This document shows positions 1-12,184 of a stretch of 64,000 nucleotides of DNA, piece by piece (positions within the stretch are counted from its first letter, which is position 1; every line of letters begins with the position of its first letter). The stretch covers positions 4,737,001-4,801,000 of the forward strand of contig BTPP01000001.1 in NCBI GenBank assembly GCA_037102815.1. Reading direction: 5' to 3'. Source of the DNA: Neurospora intermedia (lineage: Eukaryota > Ascomycota > Sordariomycetes > Sordariales > Sordariaceae). The notes below the pieces were generated by a model, which was not told where the DNA came from, searched no databases, and was given only the letters and a program-made list of their open reading frames with translations. Both the position numbers and the translations under genes were made by a program.

Positions 1-714
1 TCGATTACATTTTGGCAAGACCGTAAGGGCAAGGAGCATTTGATGCAATCCAGCCTCCAAGATGGCCGGCGCTATGATAACGCCATTGTGACGATGATGT
101 TCCAGCAAACGCCACGATTAGTTCACATCCTTTGATGTATACACTACGTTAGCTACATAGGTAGGTTTCAGTGAACTAGCGAAGCACCTTGAAAGATGAC
201 TGGCCAGAAGGAACCTGGCTTCGATGCCATTGGAGATGTCGCAGATGCCCGGAGGACGACTCCTTGGTGTAACCCGCCCGCCCGCATAAACTGTACAACC
301 TCACAAGTGCCGTGGCGATAGGTACTAGTGTACTATGTAGTGTACAGGCTCTCGGGTACCAGGTGCTATCCACCTTGCCCGGTGTTATGTGTGTCGCAGA
401 TTCGCGCCGGAGCCGGGAGTGTATCAAACCAACGTCCACGACTTCCTCACGGCAATCCAAGGGTAGTGCCTGGACAAGCATTGGTCGCTGCCTTGGGAGG
501 GAGACTGAGAATCCCGACTCGGTGTCCCCTAAATTCTTCACAACAACAATAACAACAATAACAAAAGATTGCCCATCTAAAACACACCGTCATTGCCCTG
601 CTGAAACGACCATGATCATGGGCGGGAAATCCTAAAAAGATATTGTTGCTTTTTCAGAAGGACCAACTGATGCGGAGATCCCCCTGCCTGGCAGTTGTAT
701 AATAGCGGGGGGCC

Positions 715-728
715 GGGGGGGGGGGGGG
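715..728. repeat. Poly-G run (14)
   Basis: Fourteen consecutive G on the plus strand, preceded by a further G6 two bases upstream. A simple low-complexity tract in intergenic DNA. Confidence 0.9.
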
Positions 729-3263
729 TTGGCAGCAGGGGCACATTGTCATCGTCGGGAGTTATCCATTCGATCGACATTGCAAGATGGAGATAGCGGC
801 TTTATAAAGATGCAACAAAGTTGGAGGAGGATGTCGAGCTGATGCTAATTGAAGGACAAGCTCCATTCCAGGTAACACCATGCACAGGCACTGTCAGATT
901 CAGCAATAATCCGTCCCCCAGATTTCTTCCCCTGTCCCCTCCGGTTTGCATTGTACCGGTCCAAGTGTCACCGTTCGCCGATGGGAACGTTCTTTGGCTG
1001 ACGATAACTGTAATCACATCTCGGGTTGAACAGCGCTGGCCACCCAGATTGAGAGACGAGAACAAACATCTTTCTTTTTTTTGAATTCATGACCGCCTTT
1101 TCTCGATATGACATGGGGAGATGAGCAAGAACGCCGCCCAAGGCTCATGGCTTAGACATACTTCAGGGTTCCAATCCTTTGGTGCCTGTTGTTGGTAGCT
1201 TTGTAAATGATTTCGGACTCCTTGGGCTGCCTCAGCCATTTGAGCCACATGAGCCACTCTCCTGTTTGGGCGGACTGGGAAGAAGGTCGGTTGAGATGAG
1301 GAGGATCTTGTTGGCGGTAATCGCCATCAGTTAAAACTCCTTAGCAATTCGATGCTCCACGGTGATCACACAATAGCTGGTCATTCGCGAGATATCAACA
1401 TGATGGGCATAACAGGAAATGCATTGAACAAGGCCGAGAGAAAGTTGACATGGTCACATTGGGATAGGATGGTAGAGCTGGTGGAGGTCTTTTGAGATAT
1501 CGATATCTCTTTTTTCAAGTTAAAATCAATAGGATGAGCCTCTGTGTACGATGATTGGACCAGAAGGAAGGCGCCACTGGCGGTTGTCGCGACAGACGGA
1601 TGATGCATGGCAAAGCATTCGACCACCCGATACTCGGTTGAGAGATTTACAATGTCGAGAGCCCAAGGAAAGCTTCAAATCGGTGACTTGAAGCATGATG
1701 GAATGCTGAGTCCGATGGCGCCTGCTGCAATTAACCGGTCAAGGCAGCTTTGGGATGATGCGGTAGGCGACAACACAGGCGAGACAGTATCAGGAAATGC
1801 TGAATCGACGTATCAGTTTTGGCATTCTGGGTTTCGGAATGCCATACATGCTCCAGTCTCGACTAACGCTCGGGTGTTACATGTATCGGACAGTAAGAAC
1901 ACCTTCTGTCATGACTTTCCTTGGCCAATGACTCTAACCATACCAAGAGTTTAAAAGCAACATCACCGGCAGCATCGTCCGACTCGAAGCTTGGAAGAAC
2001 CAGACGATGTCGAGGATGGCCTCCCACACTGCCAAAACTGCTACACTACACAGCATGTGAGTGAGCAGTCCTAGCGAGAACAAATGCTCCAATCAAACGG
2101 ACAGTTCAATGCTGCCGCCGCCGACGATGTCGAGAGGGAAAATCCAATCACAGACACCTTGGCATTCCCAGTCTGAGACCCCATGGCGTCCAATCTTACC
2201 AATAAGGCCCTGGTTGAAGGGGTCTCGGGCCCCTGGTTGGCCCTCTCCACTCGTGGTCCTCGGGCCTGTTCGTCTTTTACCCGTTGTGGCAGCCAAGGTG
2301 TGAAGGGACCCGAAGCCACGGCTATGAGGCTTGAGATGAGAACCAGACGCGCCGTTTTGGTTCCGTACTATGGTGTTGGTGCCGTTTCTGCAAGCGACTT
2401 GGCTCTGGGGGCATTTGATATGTAGTGTGATTCAGGTGTTGAAATTCCAGGATCTGTCGGCTTCTTCTCGCGAATCTTGGTCACGACGGTGAGCCTGCAG
2501 ATGATTGACCAGCACGTCTTCCCTTTGTATCCATCCAGCTGACCGTCAAAAAGATCAAAAGCTCGTGAAGCGCAGAACCCCAATCCCTGATCGATGAGGG
2601 GGAAGTGTGGTGGTTGTGTGAATTGCTGTGAAAGTCTGCACATTTTTGCAGCGCTAAAAGATGGCGTAAAAACATTAGCGGAGACTGCTCAACCCGAAGC
2701 TCAAAGTAAGAAAGAGAGACAAGGCATTACAAGGCAAGGGTTCCACGTCCAGAGGTGAGCATTCGGATGGGAAAGTGGACTCGACAGTCCGACTAACTTG
2801 AAACGCAAGTCTTTATCACTGTTCTGATCACCCACGTGCAAATTGCGCTTCCTTGATTCCCATCATTCTGTCGATTCCATCATCGTCGTGTCCGATTGTC
2901 CTCGGGGTCCTCATTAAACTTGAAATGCACGGTTGACCGTGCCCCTCTCCGCCTCCCCTACAGTGCCCGGCCGTCGATAAAGCTTATGGAGGAGGATTGC
3001 GAGGTTGGTGCTTGCACGGCACTCGCTGGGGAAATGGTGGTGATAGGAAGGAATGGATAGGCGTGCAGAGAGATTTTGGGAGGCTCAGAACGTTTTTTTT
3101 TTCTTCTTCTTATTTCTTTTCTGACTGGACTACTGCCTCTGATCTCGGTCATCCTTGCAGCCCCCCCTTCATTGGAGCTCATTCCTATTGCGACGCCGGC
3201 CTCAGGGGAAAAGGCGAGAATGGAGATGGGTGTGCGATACAACCACAAGAAACTAGGAAGATG

Positions 3264-3290
3264 GTGTGTGTGTGTGTGTGTGTGTGTGTG
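3264..3290. repeat. TG dinucleotide microsatellite
   Basis: About 13 perfect GT units in the spacer upstream of the disordered-protein gene. It is likely length-polymorphic between strains. Confidence 0.95.
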
Positions 3291-3945
3291 ATGGACAAGA
3301 AGTCAAGAACCCGTCACTCTGTCCAGTCCAGTGTGTCATGCATTGGGATGCATGCGATCGAAGACATGCGGTGACGCTAGGCGATCTGTTGACTGTAGTG
3401 TAGGTATGCTGCTGTATGCAGGTAGGTTTAGGTGCAGCATCCAAAGCCAACCTCCTGTCTTCTCTCTGACCGTTTTTGTGGTTGACATGCGCACCGTTAA
3501 TCTGAATTGTGCTGCGACCACCCACCAGACAACCACACCATGCCACCGTCCGGACGGCTACCACGGCTGGCACGGCTTCCACGTTGTGCGACGGAGGACA
3601 GAGGACGGTGGCATGCCAGGTTGCCCGACTTGTCTCGTCTCGTCTGTACCTCAGTACCATCCCCAGCTCACCCCCCCGTCGGGTCCTGACCAGGTCGTGA
3701 CAAGCGTAATGACCCCATGCAGAACTGGGTCTCATTAAAATAACATCTGCCCACCGTCGTGGATCCCTCTGCCGTTCCTCGTCGCTCCTCTCCATTTCCT
3801 CCATCAGAATAGTACGACGCCAAGCCAGAGCACCACACAAAATAGCCTTTGGTCTTCTAATATTTACCTGCGCCTGCCCTTCCCCAGGGCTTCAACATTT
3901 ACTACATTGCTCTCTTCATCCAGAATCCCCATCTCCAGCCACATC

Positions 3946-5175
3946 ATGTCGACAGATACACAATCCCTCCCGGCCAGGGAGAGCACACCAAGTTTTACAG
4001 CACCCATATCAGAGACACAGACATCCGATATCACAGCCGCCCAGGTCTACACCCGCAATCCATCTTGCGACAGCACAATGTACGGCGAATTTCCCGAAGT
4101 GGTGGATGCCAAGAGGGTAGAGCAGCAGGGGGAGGAGGAATCTGTCCCGGCATTGCCTCAGAAGAGTGCTCTGAGGGCTTCAAGGTTGCTTGACAGCTTG
4201 GCTCAGCTCAAGATGAGTGGGACAGTTGAGACTACCGAGTTGGAAAAGCCGTCCCCACTTGGCGACGTCTATCTCTCTTCCGAGGAGGAAGCTTCCTCGG
4301 ACACCGACAGCCTATCCGACTATGTCTACGAGTCCAGCAACGAGAAGGAAGCCTCTACCGCCACAACGACCTCCCGGCGAAGTAGCCGTGAAGATACTGC
4401 CCGTGTTGTTTCGGTCATCTTTTCTGGCAGGCCCTCGATCGTCGACCTCGCCACCCTCAGGAGGGGTTCCGCAGCGCCGAGCCTAGGGGGAGGCCACATG
4501 AGGAAGCGGTCAAGCACAGTGTCCTGCAATATCCCCATCGAGCGGACAGTCACACCAGCCAGCCCCATGTCCGCTTTTGCGCTTCCCGAAAGGAAGAGCA
4601 GTCTTCCCATCGATATGATGCCCATGAGGAAGCCTCACTTTCTCAACGTTGACCCGTTCGCAAACAGCAGCTCCATCTCGCTGGAAGTTCCTAGAGCCGA
4701 TACTCCAGAGGACGTGACGAGCCCGGCGAGATCTCCCAGGACACCAACCTTGACTTTGTTGAAGGGAGTGACGAGGACTTTCAGCCTCGTTAGGAAGAGG
4801 AGCCGTCCGGCGCTGGCGAGCCCCCAGCCACTATCAGAGCGCACCACACCGCCTCCTTCAAGACACTCTATGAAGCCGCCACCATCCCGCAGCAGCATGA
4901 TGCCGCTCTCTGTCTCCACTCCTCTCCCTGAGGAAGGCCCGGAGCAGCTTGGTGTACCGGGGTCACCCGCTACCTCTGATAAGTCATCAAGGAAGAACTT
5001 CAGAATGTCCACGCCATCTGGGCCATGCTCATCGCCACAGCCTCCATCACTGCCAGAGGATGCTTCGCCCGTCTCTCCTCTTTCTCCTACCAGCGTCCCA
5101 AGGAGAGGACTCCTCAGCGGGTTTGCGGCAAGGCGCAAGAGCATCAAGCTGACGGGACGGATCAACATTGCATAA
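3946..5175 (+). CDS. Conserved-looking disordered protein, function unknown
   Basis: Single-exon gene for 409 residues, not recognised. The frame is open further upstream, but the first ATG is at 3946 in a CATCATG context, so that start was chosen. The protein is rich in Ser, Pro, Thr and charged residues and looks disordered almost throughout, with no membrane segment or catalytic motif. Visible blocks are an acidic serine stretch (SSEEEASSDTDSLSDYVYES, about residues 105-125), several short Arg/Ser-Pro sites that resemble kinase targets (SPRTPT, TPPPSR, SPVSPLSPTS), and a basic C-terminus (RRGLLSGFAARRKSIKLTGR). The long coherent frame and codon use argue that it is real. A scaffold or signalling phosphoprotein is a guess only. 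Confidence 0.75.
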   Translation: MSTDTQSLPARESTPSFTAPISETQTSDITAAQVYTRNPSCDSTMYGEFPEVVDAKRVEQQGEEESVPALPQKSALRASRLLDSLAQLKMSGTVETTELEKPSPLGDVYLSSEEEASSDTDSLSDYVYESSNEKEASTATTTSRRSSREDTARVVSVIFSGRPSIVDLATLRRGSAAPSLGGGHMRKRSSTVSCNIPIERTVTPASPMSAFALPERKSSLPIDMMPMRKPHFLNVDPFANSSSISLEVPRADTPEDVTSPARSPRTPTLTLLKGVTRTFSLVRKRSRPALASPQPLSERTTPPPSRHSMKPPPSRSSMMPLSVSTPLPEEGPEQLGVPGSPATSDKSSRKNFRMSTPSGPCSSPQPPSLPEDASPVSPLSPTSVPRRGLLSGFAARRKSIKLTGRINIA

Positions 5176-5535
5176 AGCGACGCGACACGCAGCATGTACC
5201 AAACCGAACCAGACACTGATATTTTTTTTTTTACGGCATATTGCAAGCATGGCGTTTTAAAGCTTGGGGAGCGGGCACAGTCCGCAGTATAGCATACAAC
5301 AAGAAAGAGGTTGAGTTGGGAGACCTAAAATTGAAAAGAGACGCAGACGGGAATGACTTGGACACACAACACACACAGATCTGCCATACCTGCGCAAAAG
5401 CATATTCAAGCACAGCAGGCCGGCGATTATCTTGTCTTTTTTCTTATTTCATACATATTGAATGGAGTTCTCGGGTCATGGGAGGTTTTCACGCAACGTC
5501 ATCTTTGGTTGCTCTGCTCTTTTTTATTCGATCGC

Positions 5536-5558
5536 TTTTTTTTTTTTTTTTTTTTTTT
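5536..5558. repeat. Poly-T tract (23)
   Basis: Twenty-three consecutive T about 360 bases beyond the stop codon of the upstream plus-strand gene. It is genomic low-complexity sequence. Confidence 0.9.
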
Positions 5559-6811
5559 GTTGTTTCTTTTTTCTAGACGAATGTTATGATACCACAGGGC
5601 GCTGTTCTGGTTTCTTCGTTCCTTCACAGGCACAATATCTCTGCTACTACGCACTATTTCCATTCACTGTATGAATGGCTTCTACAAAATTGAAAGACAG
5701 GCATTGTTTGCCAAAACAACATACAGAATCACACTCCCGTCGCTACCGTGGCTTGCTATGATGAACGTAACATTGTATTTGCTTTTTGAAAGATTCAATG
5801 GAATCAAGAAGCAAGATCCCCACCAAACTTGCACCTCGAAGTCGGTCATGCCGGCCTGCCATTGAATGTCACCCATTTTCTTGATGGCTCTGTTCTTCGT
5901 ATGTTTTTAGATGTATTTTCCTCATGCCACACCGGGTTCCTGGCGAGCCATGCTACTATAACCGGCAGCCCTGGATGCATACCCTGCCAGTGTTTCTTTG
6001 AAGTAGGGATTATGCGGAGATAATGGTTCCGTAGGGGCAATCGCTGGCGAAGACCGGCCTCAATGAGACGTCTTGGGCTCTTGGCTTCACTTCCCGTTCC
6101 CCTGTCCAGCTTTCACTGCAGCACACATCGGAAAAATTTCAAACTTCTTTGACAGTGCATGAACTGAATGCAGGTACAGCTAACTAGTCGCTGTAACTTT
6201 TACAAGGTCGAATCAGGGGAAGAATGACTTGCAGGTCAGCAAAGGCTGATGAAATGCACGAACATCATCGAAGCCGAATCACCTCAAAATTCCAAGACGT
6301 CCGATTTCGCAACACGAGGTCATGAATATCCCGCCCTCCGTTATCTCTCAAACGCGATTCAGGAAATTTGTTTCATCGTTTCATCGTTTTGACGCCTTGA
6401 TAAGGCAAGTCCTTGGTACAGTTTCCGACATGTTCCGCATACCAACTCCACCAGCTCTCAAGGTCCCCCGGCCTCCCGTGGCCATCTCCGTTTTCTTGGT
6501 TCGTCGGAATCAGAGAATCTGGAGGCAGAATTTAAAATGAGATTGGAGAGATCGAAAACCGTACGGGTATGGAACCGAACCGGAATCGGACGACGATAAC
6601 AACACCGATGTCTATTTTCATGGGATGCATGGGGACCATGGGAACCCATGGGAACCCAGCCAAGGGTGGGTCATCCGTGCGTCAGATGGGCTAGGTGTAA
6701 TTATGGGGCCTCAGAGGATGAGAGGGGATTCGGAAAACGGAGACGGAGACAGTGAACTGGGTGGACTAATGGATGGGTTGAAGGCTGAAGCTTGGAGGAG
6801 GTCCGAGCATG

Positions 6812-6828
6812 AAAAAAAAAAAAAAAAA
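6812..6828. repeat. Poly-A tract (17)
   Basis: Seventeen consecutive A in intergenic DNA. Nothing around it (no target-site duplication or retroelement body) marks it as a retroposon tail. Confidence 0.85.
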
Positions 6829-8521
6829 TCTATCGTCACTCAGACACTCAACATGGACTTCACTTTACCTGATCAGGTCGGATTCGCCGAAGTGTCTCTC
6901 TGGTCCCGTCTCCAGAAGAAGTTACTGACAACGGATCAAATGGGGGGAATAAGGGAATGCAGTCAAATGTGGGGCCGATGCAACTTTCGACAAACGCTGC
7001 GTTCCCGGTCTTATGTCCTTTTCGCCAATCTCGGATCCTGTACACGAACCCAATTGTGATGTGATTCGTTAGCGTGGAGTTTTGTATGAGGCTTTCCCCA
7101 AAACCCCAACGCAAAAGATCATGACAATCGATTGACCCAAAGAAGAGAAGTATTGGATGTCACTTGCGCTGGGATATGTGCTGGGTTTCCTTGATGTCTA
7201 CATCCTCGCCCTTGAAGAAATAGTCCATTGTTCATGGGTTCGACATAAAGGTGCCTGCCTGTACACCGATCAAGTCCATGTCAATCAGCTAAGGGGAAAG
7301 TACATCTTGGTTGGCACATCGCGTCAGAACCGAGGTGTGCCTGCCTTTACGGCCCTCGACACCCGCAGCTCGAGATCGGCAAGCAGGAAGACACCTACTG
7401 ATATACAAAAGTAGGCCATCTTTAGCTTAGATGGAACCACTTAGCGTGAGGAAGGAAGCTATCGCCATGTACAAGCCAGACGAGGAGTGGGGTGGACCGA
7501 GGAATCGTGTAAAGGAAGTATAAATAAGTCCCTCGATCCGTTTGGCTGGCATGACTGGCGTTTATCTTTCAATTCAACGAAGCGCATTGCCAATTTCTTT
7601 GGGCCTCCCATTGTCTTATGTATATATACAGTACCCCCCTTGATTCCGGTCTGAGTGGGTTGACAGCTGCAGGCTCATTGAGTAACTGGACCCCACAGTT
7701 GGTGCATCTTATGCGCTATTAGCAGTTATACACTAAATGTACCGCTCTGCGCTATCTATCCCTAGATCACCACCGAACAACAAACTCCAGCCTGCAGGTA
7801 TACTGACTATTTATTAGATGGATAATAATTTTCATGCGCCAGCAAGACATAGAGCGATATTAGAACGGATTTATCCAACGAATACAATGACTTTCCAAAG
7901 GCTCAATACTATTTGCATGCAAGTGCAAGAGCTTAGGCCAGTGCGGGCCAATATGCATAATCTTAGTAACCCGTAGTTGCATCAACCCCGAACGCACCTT
8001 CCGCCGCAGAACTTTCCCGCACGTCACGAATCTGTTGTACCTTCCGTCCCAAACAAGAAGCGTCTACAAGCACGCCGGCTTCCCCCGTTTGAAAGGTGAA
8101 TTATTCTCTTGAGTTGCCGCACCGAAATTCTTCCAACTGAGCGCAAACCATTCATTGTTTAGCATCAGATGGAAGCTGTTGAGATGTTGAGATCCGTGTC
8201 TGGGCGCCCATTCACTGGGATTCCCATTCACCGGCACGCTTCTTACTTAGGTAACTTATAAGTTGCCGCGGGTTCGTTTTTGCTCTTCCATTACCAACCA
8301 CTGCAGAATCGTCAGCCTTCTTTTTGTCGCCGCCTTTCCAGTCAAAAGCTGACTCTTATCCGACATTGACACATTGGCCCACACTCAGTGCCTCGCCTCT
8401 ACAGCGTCTCACACGCCGCCCAAAACCTTTAGCGACTTGCAGAGGATTCAGTGTCTGAACGCAACAACGATATCCCATCTCTTCTCGATTCCCTTGACCT
8501 GCGGAAAACTCAGCTCCAACC

Positions 8522-9355
8522 ATGCCCGTCATCGTCGACCTGGACGCCGAAGCGGCCCCAAAGCCCCGCATTCTCGTCGTCTCTCTCGAATATCAGGAGT
8601 GCTATGACGAATCTGTCAACCGGTTCTTGACCCCCATGACCGAGCTGGCTACTGTTCAGCGCGTCAAGAAGGCCGCCACCCTCACCCGTCTCCTCACCAA
8701 CGAGAGTTCTGAGCCGTACTCCGCCATCGTCCTAACTGACGCCGCGCTCACGCTTCCCGAAAATCTTCCTCTTTGGGAGCACGTCCTCTCTTACCTGCGC
8801 CGCACAGGCGCCACCGCTGTACTCACCGGTCAAGTGGCGTGTTTTGTCATCCCCGGTGACCTCGACGACTTTTTCCGTGTCTCGGGCCTTCCCGAGTGGA
8901 AGGCCGGCATGTACCAGCGCAACATCGTCGTGATGAACGAACAGGCCGACGGCATCCGCGACGCTACGCACTTTGACATTGGCGACAAGAATGGTCTTAA
9001 GGCTGCCTACAGCGTCAAGTCGCTGTGCCTGTCGGGTGTGAAGAGCGAGCACAGGTGGTATGTTCCTGACGCCACTCAGGAGGATCCAAACCTGAACATC
9101 GCCGCAAGATTTATTAGGGGTCCTGAAGGTCGGGATCCGGAGCGGGTGCGCCAGCAAGCTGCGGTGGCCTACGGTCCCGTGGGAGAGAAGGGTAGAATTG
9201 GCTGGGTGGGCGATATCAACACTGAGGACCCCTCGGTCAAGGTGATTTTAGCCTTGTGCGGGCTTGATCCAGCTAAGGCCCATGTCGAGCCGTTGAAGCC
9301 TCGTGGGTTGCGGTTCGATGCTGCACAAGGACGTTTTGTCGAGATTGAGGACTGA
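8522..9355 (+). CDS. Conserved-looking hypothetical protein, 277 residues
   Basis: Intronless gene of 277 residues starting at an ATG in a CAACCATGCC context. I do not recognise the family with certainty. The sequence is compact and globular, with no signal peptide or membrane segment. Alternating hydrophobic stretches (RILVVSLEYQ near 18-27, SAIVLTDAALTL near 66-77, GATAVLTGQVACFVIPGD near 95-112) look like beta strands of a Rossmann-like or class I glutamine-amidotransferase-like alpha/beta fold. A later block (VAYGPVGEKGRIGWVGDIN) resembles the end of such a fold. A cysteine follows the GQVA turn, but no catalytic triad can be assigned. Frame integrity and codon use support a real, probably cytosolic protein. 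The fold is inference. Confidence 0.8.
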   Translation: MPVIVDLDAEAAPKPRILVVSLEYQECYDESVNRFLTPMTELATVQRVKKAATLTRLLTNESSEPYSAIVLTDAALTLPENLPLWEHVLSYLRRTGATAVLTGQVACFVIPGDLDDFFRVSGLPEWKAGMYQRNIVVMNEQADGIRDATHFDIGDKNGLKAAYSVKSLCLSGVKSEHRWYVPDATQEDPNLNIAARFIRGPEGRDPERVRQQAAVAYGPVGEKGRIGWVGDINTEDPSVKVILALCGLDPAKAHVEPLKPRGLRFDAAQGRFVEIED

Positions 9356-12184
9356 ATGTTCCCAGGGAGAACTCAGCCGAATCGGCACGCAGAGATGTCT
9401 AAGCGGGGTTCAAGACACATGATACTGGTATCCATGTTCTTACAGTTCAATTGGCAGTACGGTATGTGACTCGCCAGTATCATCTATCTGGCTTTTGGCA
9501 AACCAAAACACTGATATGAATGAATACACATACTGGCATTTTTAGCAGCAGGTTTTACAACCGATATATCGGCCACTATGTCTCTGAACCTCTGAAATCG
9601 ACCTCTGCTTCAAGGTGCACTTGTGCGAACCGTGGTCCTTAAGGATCCACGTTGATAGCCATATTAGCCCCAGAGAAACATGTCAGACACTTCACATGGA
9701 GTACTTGACCAAACTCATCCTATACATCATGTCCCGCTTACGTTTGTGCTATCCAAGCCTTACGCCAAGTCCGTTGTTTTGATAATGATCGGGCAACTTA
9801 TTGATACTGCGTTGCTTGTGGAAGACGAGAAGTGAAGCTGATTGTAACAAGCCCTCAACGACGTCCTCGATGTCCTTTTGTCATTTTCCCGAACATGGCA
9901 TAATGAGATTGAAGGCAACGTGTTACACACTTAGTCACTGCTAGATGGCCGGTGCACTACTCTATGCGTGTGCCCTGCACAGAAGAATGTATATCGAACT
10001 TTCATCATGAACGTGAACGCCAAAAGTCACAACAGAAATGCTTCACCCTTTCTCTCCTCTGCTTAAATTTGAAGTTATTGCGTAGGTGTCGTAAGTGCAC
10101 CACCACAAGGATACGACGACTCGGAATCTGCTTGGAATCAGAGATTAGGTGCTTTTTCTGGAGAAAAACAAAGTTGACAATAATAATGAGCTTTGAAAAG
10201 GACTGAGCAGTGAGGTTGATAAACACACCATCTACATAAAAATGGCGACAGATCACCCGGCAGCCCAGGCCTTGATGCTTTTGCAGCTTCACCTACGCCA
10301 AAGCACTTACCCCTCAATTTCCAATTCCACATATCCGTTACTCAGGTTTATTGCAACAGGAACGTCCAGCTTCTTCACTTGCTTTTAGAGGTATGAGACG
10401 TAAGTAAGTAAATAGTTACCACTCCTGCCACTGCAGGCGGGACTGTAAGTGTGACAAATCTTAAACTCCAGGGGCACTAAATGGATTAACATAATACGGT
10501 AGCCGTCCAGATCGACCAGCTTTTGGCTTTTTTTTTTTTTTTTTTTTTTTTGGGAGAGGTATCCCGAGGATTACTAACTCCATTCCCGAGCTTTTCTTGA
10601 AGAAAACTCCGCTTGTATTTGATACTTGCCTTCCGCGGTACGTGGTCACCAGAAGCCCGACTTGCAGTATATCGGAAATTCATCAAGTCTATAGTACTAG
10701 CCACTGGATTTATCAGACTCGTCGAACCAGATCCACGAAATCAATATCCAAACCGAATTAACATGTTCTTTTCCATCACTTCGCATTCGATTGCTAAGCC
10801 TAAATAGTACCTACCCGGGAAGGGCCGTCAGCCGCATGTTTTACCCGAAAGGGGGGGTTCCACTAACTTGAAAGTTTTGGAGGTCCCGCTCGGCTCATCA
10901 GGCGGCCCCACTTCAATGATCGGCTAAACCCGCTCCGTTTATAGACCCACTTTTCGCGTCAGAATTCCGTTCGCGCACCGTCCCGTCCCGGCTCCGACAC
11001 CTGGCCCCACCTTCCGGCCTTCGGTGGGTTGGGCGACGATAAGGGAAGTTGAACCGAGTGGACCTCGCTTTTCGCTGTCGCCTCAAGGTGATTTCCCACG
11101 CAACACCATACAGCATGGAAAAGGTATGTTCTTTATGGGATGAAATGCTGTCTAGCTTCTGGTCTTTTCCTGATACGGCTGCGTAACCAAAGGGGGTAGT
11201 TGGCTTCTGGATCGAGGACGGCGCAGTCCCAAACAATCAACAGGACTCGCAAGGACGCGACCTCCCACGACGTCCCCGTCCATATGAAACAATGATCCGC
11301 AAAATTATCAAGTAACAGTTTGTTGCGAACAATGCTAAAACGTAGACGCAAGCTTTTTGTTGTACAATAACAATAACATTATGTTTGCTATGTAGGTTTG
11401 AGGTCCGTATGCTCCGCATGTTTCTATCTGGGCTTGTTGATCCGGCTCGTCCATGGGCTTGCTTCCTCCGTCCGCGCGTGCATAATACATGGGGAAAGGA
11501 ATTACAAGATGAAGAAAAGTATAAGACAGCGGAAGAAAAGAGTAGAAGTAGAGGAAGAAGTCGGACGACCCATACGCGTGTCGTGTCGAACTCTCCAAAG
11601 CCCATCCATCATTACCCGCCCCCAAAGCCCAAGAGCAACCCAAACTACCCAGTTGGCGAACCGGTTGAGAATATCCAGTGGTCCCCACCCAAGCTGCTCT
11701 CGTCTAAAGAAGGGGGGAAAGAATAGTTGCCAACCAAAAAGAAACCCAGTCATACATGATCTTTTTGTCCGCCCATTAGTGTCATGAGATAAACGCATTC
11801 CTCTAACCCGTGCCAGCCACAAAGCCGATATCTTGCCATCGGTTGCAGCCTGTTGCCCCAAGTATACATTGTCATTAGTTTTCCGAGCCATGTCGTCTCT
11901 TGTTTTTGTTCCCCCGTTCATAACTCCCGTGAATGAATCGAGATGTCATCATTACAATATCTTTAGTCGAGGTGAATCGTACCGAAGGCGTCCGCCGGTA
12001 GGTGATCTGGGGCCCTGTACCTTCATGGGCACGGCATCCTCGTCGTCATGAATTCGCCACGAGCGGTAAACCCTTAGCCAGCAATGGCTGTCTGTGGACG
12101 AATCTGGAGCCAGCAATGCATTTTACAGCGTTCTGGTATAGTCAATCCATGAAGGATCGGTAACTGCGCAATCTAGCCAACGAT
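9356..12184. other. Intergenic region between convergent genes
   Basis: About 2.8 kb between two genes that point at each other, so promoters of these neighbours are not expected here. Only short overlapping frames are present. A T24 tract lies at 10528-10551. No RNA gene or mobile element was recognised. Confidence 0.6.
10528..10551. repeat. Poly-T tract (24)
   Basis: Twenty-four consecutive T in intergenic sequence. Confidence 0.9.

Larger units (their letters stand above)
1..3945. other. Intergenic region, no supported gene
   Basis: About 3.9 kb without a convincing gene. All open frames are short, overlap one another on both strands, lack recognisable domains, and many begin at non-ATG codons. 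The region holds a 14-G run near 715-728 and a TG microsatellite at 3264-3290. The last few hundred bases before 3946 should contain the promoter and 5' leader of the plus-strand gene that follows; they are pyrimidine-rich. I see no RNA gene or mobile element. Confidence 0.6.
5176..8521. other. Intergenic region
   Basis: About 3.3 kb with no supported gene. It starts with the 3' region of the disordered-protein gene and ends with the promoter of the 277-residue protein gene. It contains a T23 tract (5536-5558), an A17 tract (6812-6828) and an isolated TATA-like box near 7520 that is followed by no coding frame. Short open frames in all directions look random. Confidence 0.6.

Noticed and set aside
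3253-3840. 195-residue open frame on the minus strand
   Set aside because: It runs into the TG microsatellite (His-Thr repeat at its end), has no domain, and overlaps the probable promoter of the plus-strand gene.
7515-7530. Good TATA-like sequence (GTATAAATAAG)
   Set aside because: No coding frame or RNA gene follows within a kilobase, so I cannot assign it as a promoter.
11385-11921. Cluster of overlapping frames of 110-140 residues on both strands
   Set aside because: None has a domain, a good ATG context or splice signals, and they exclude one another.
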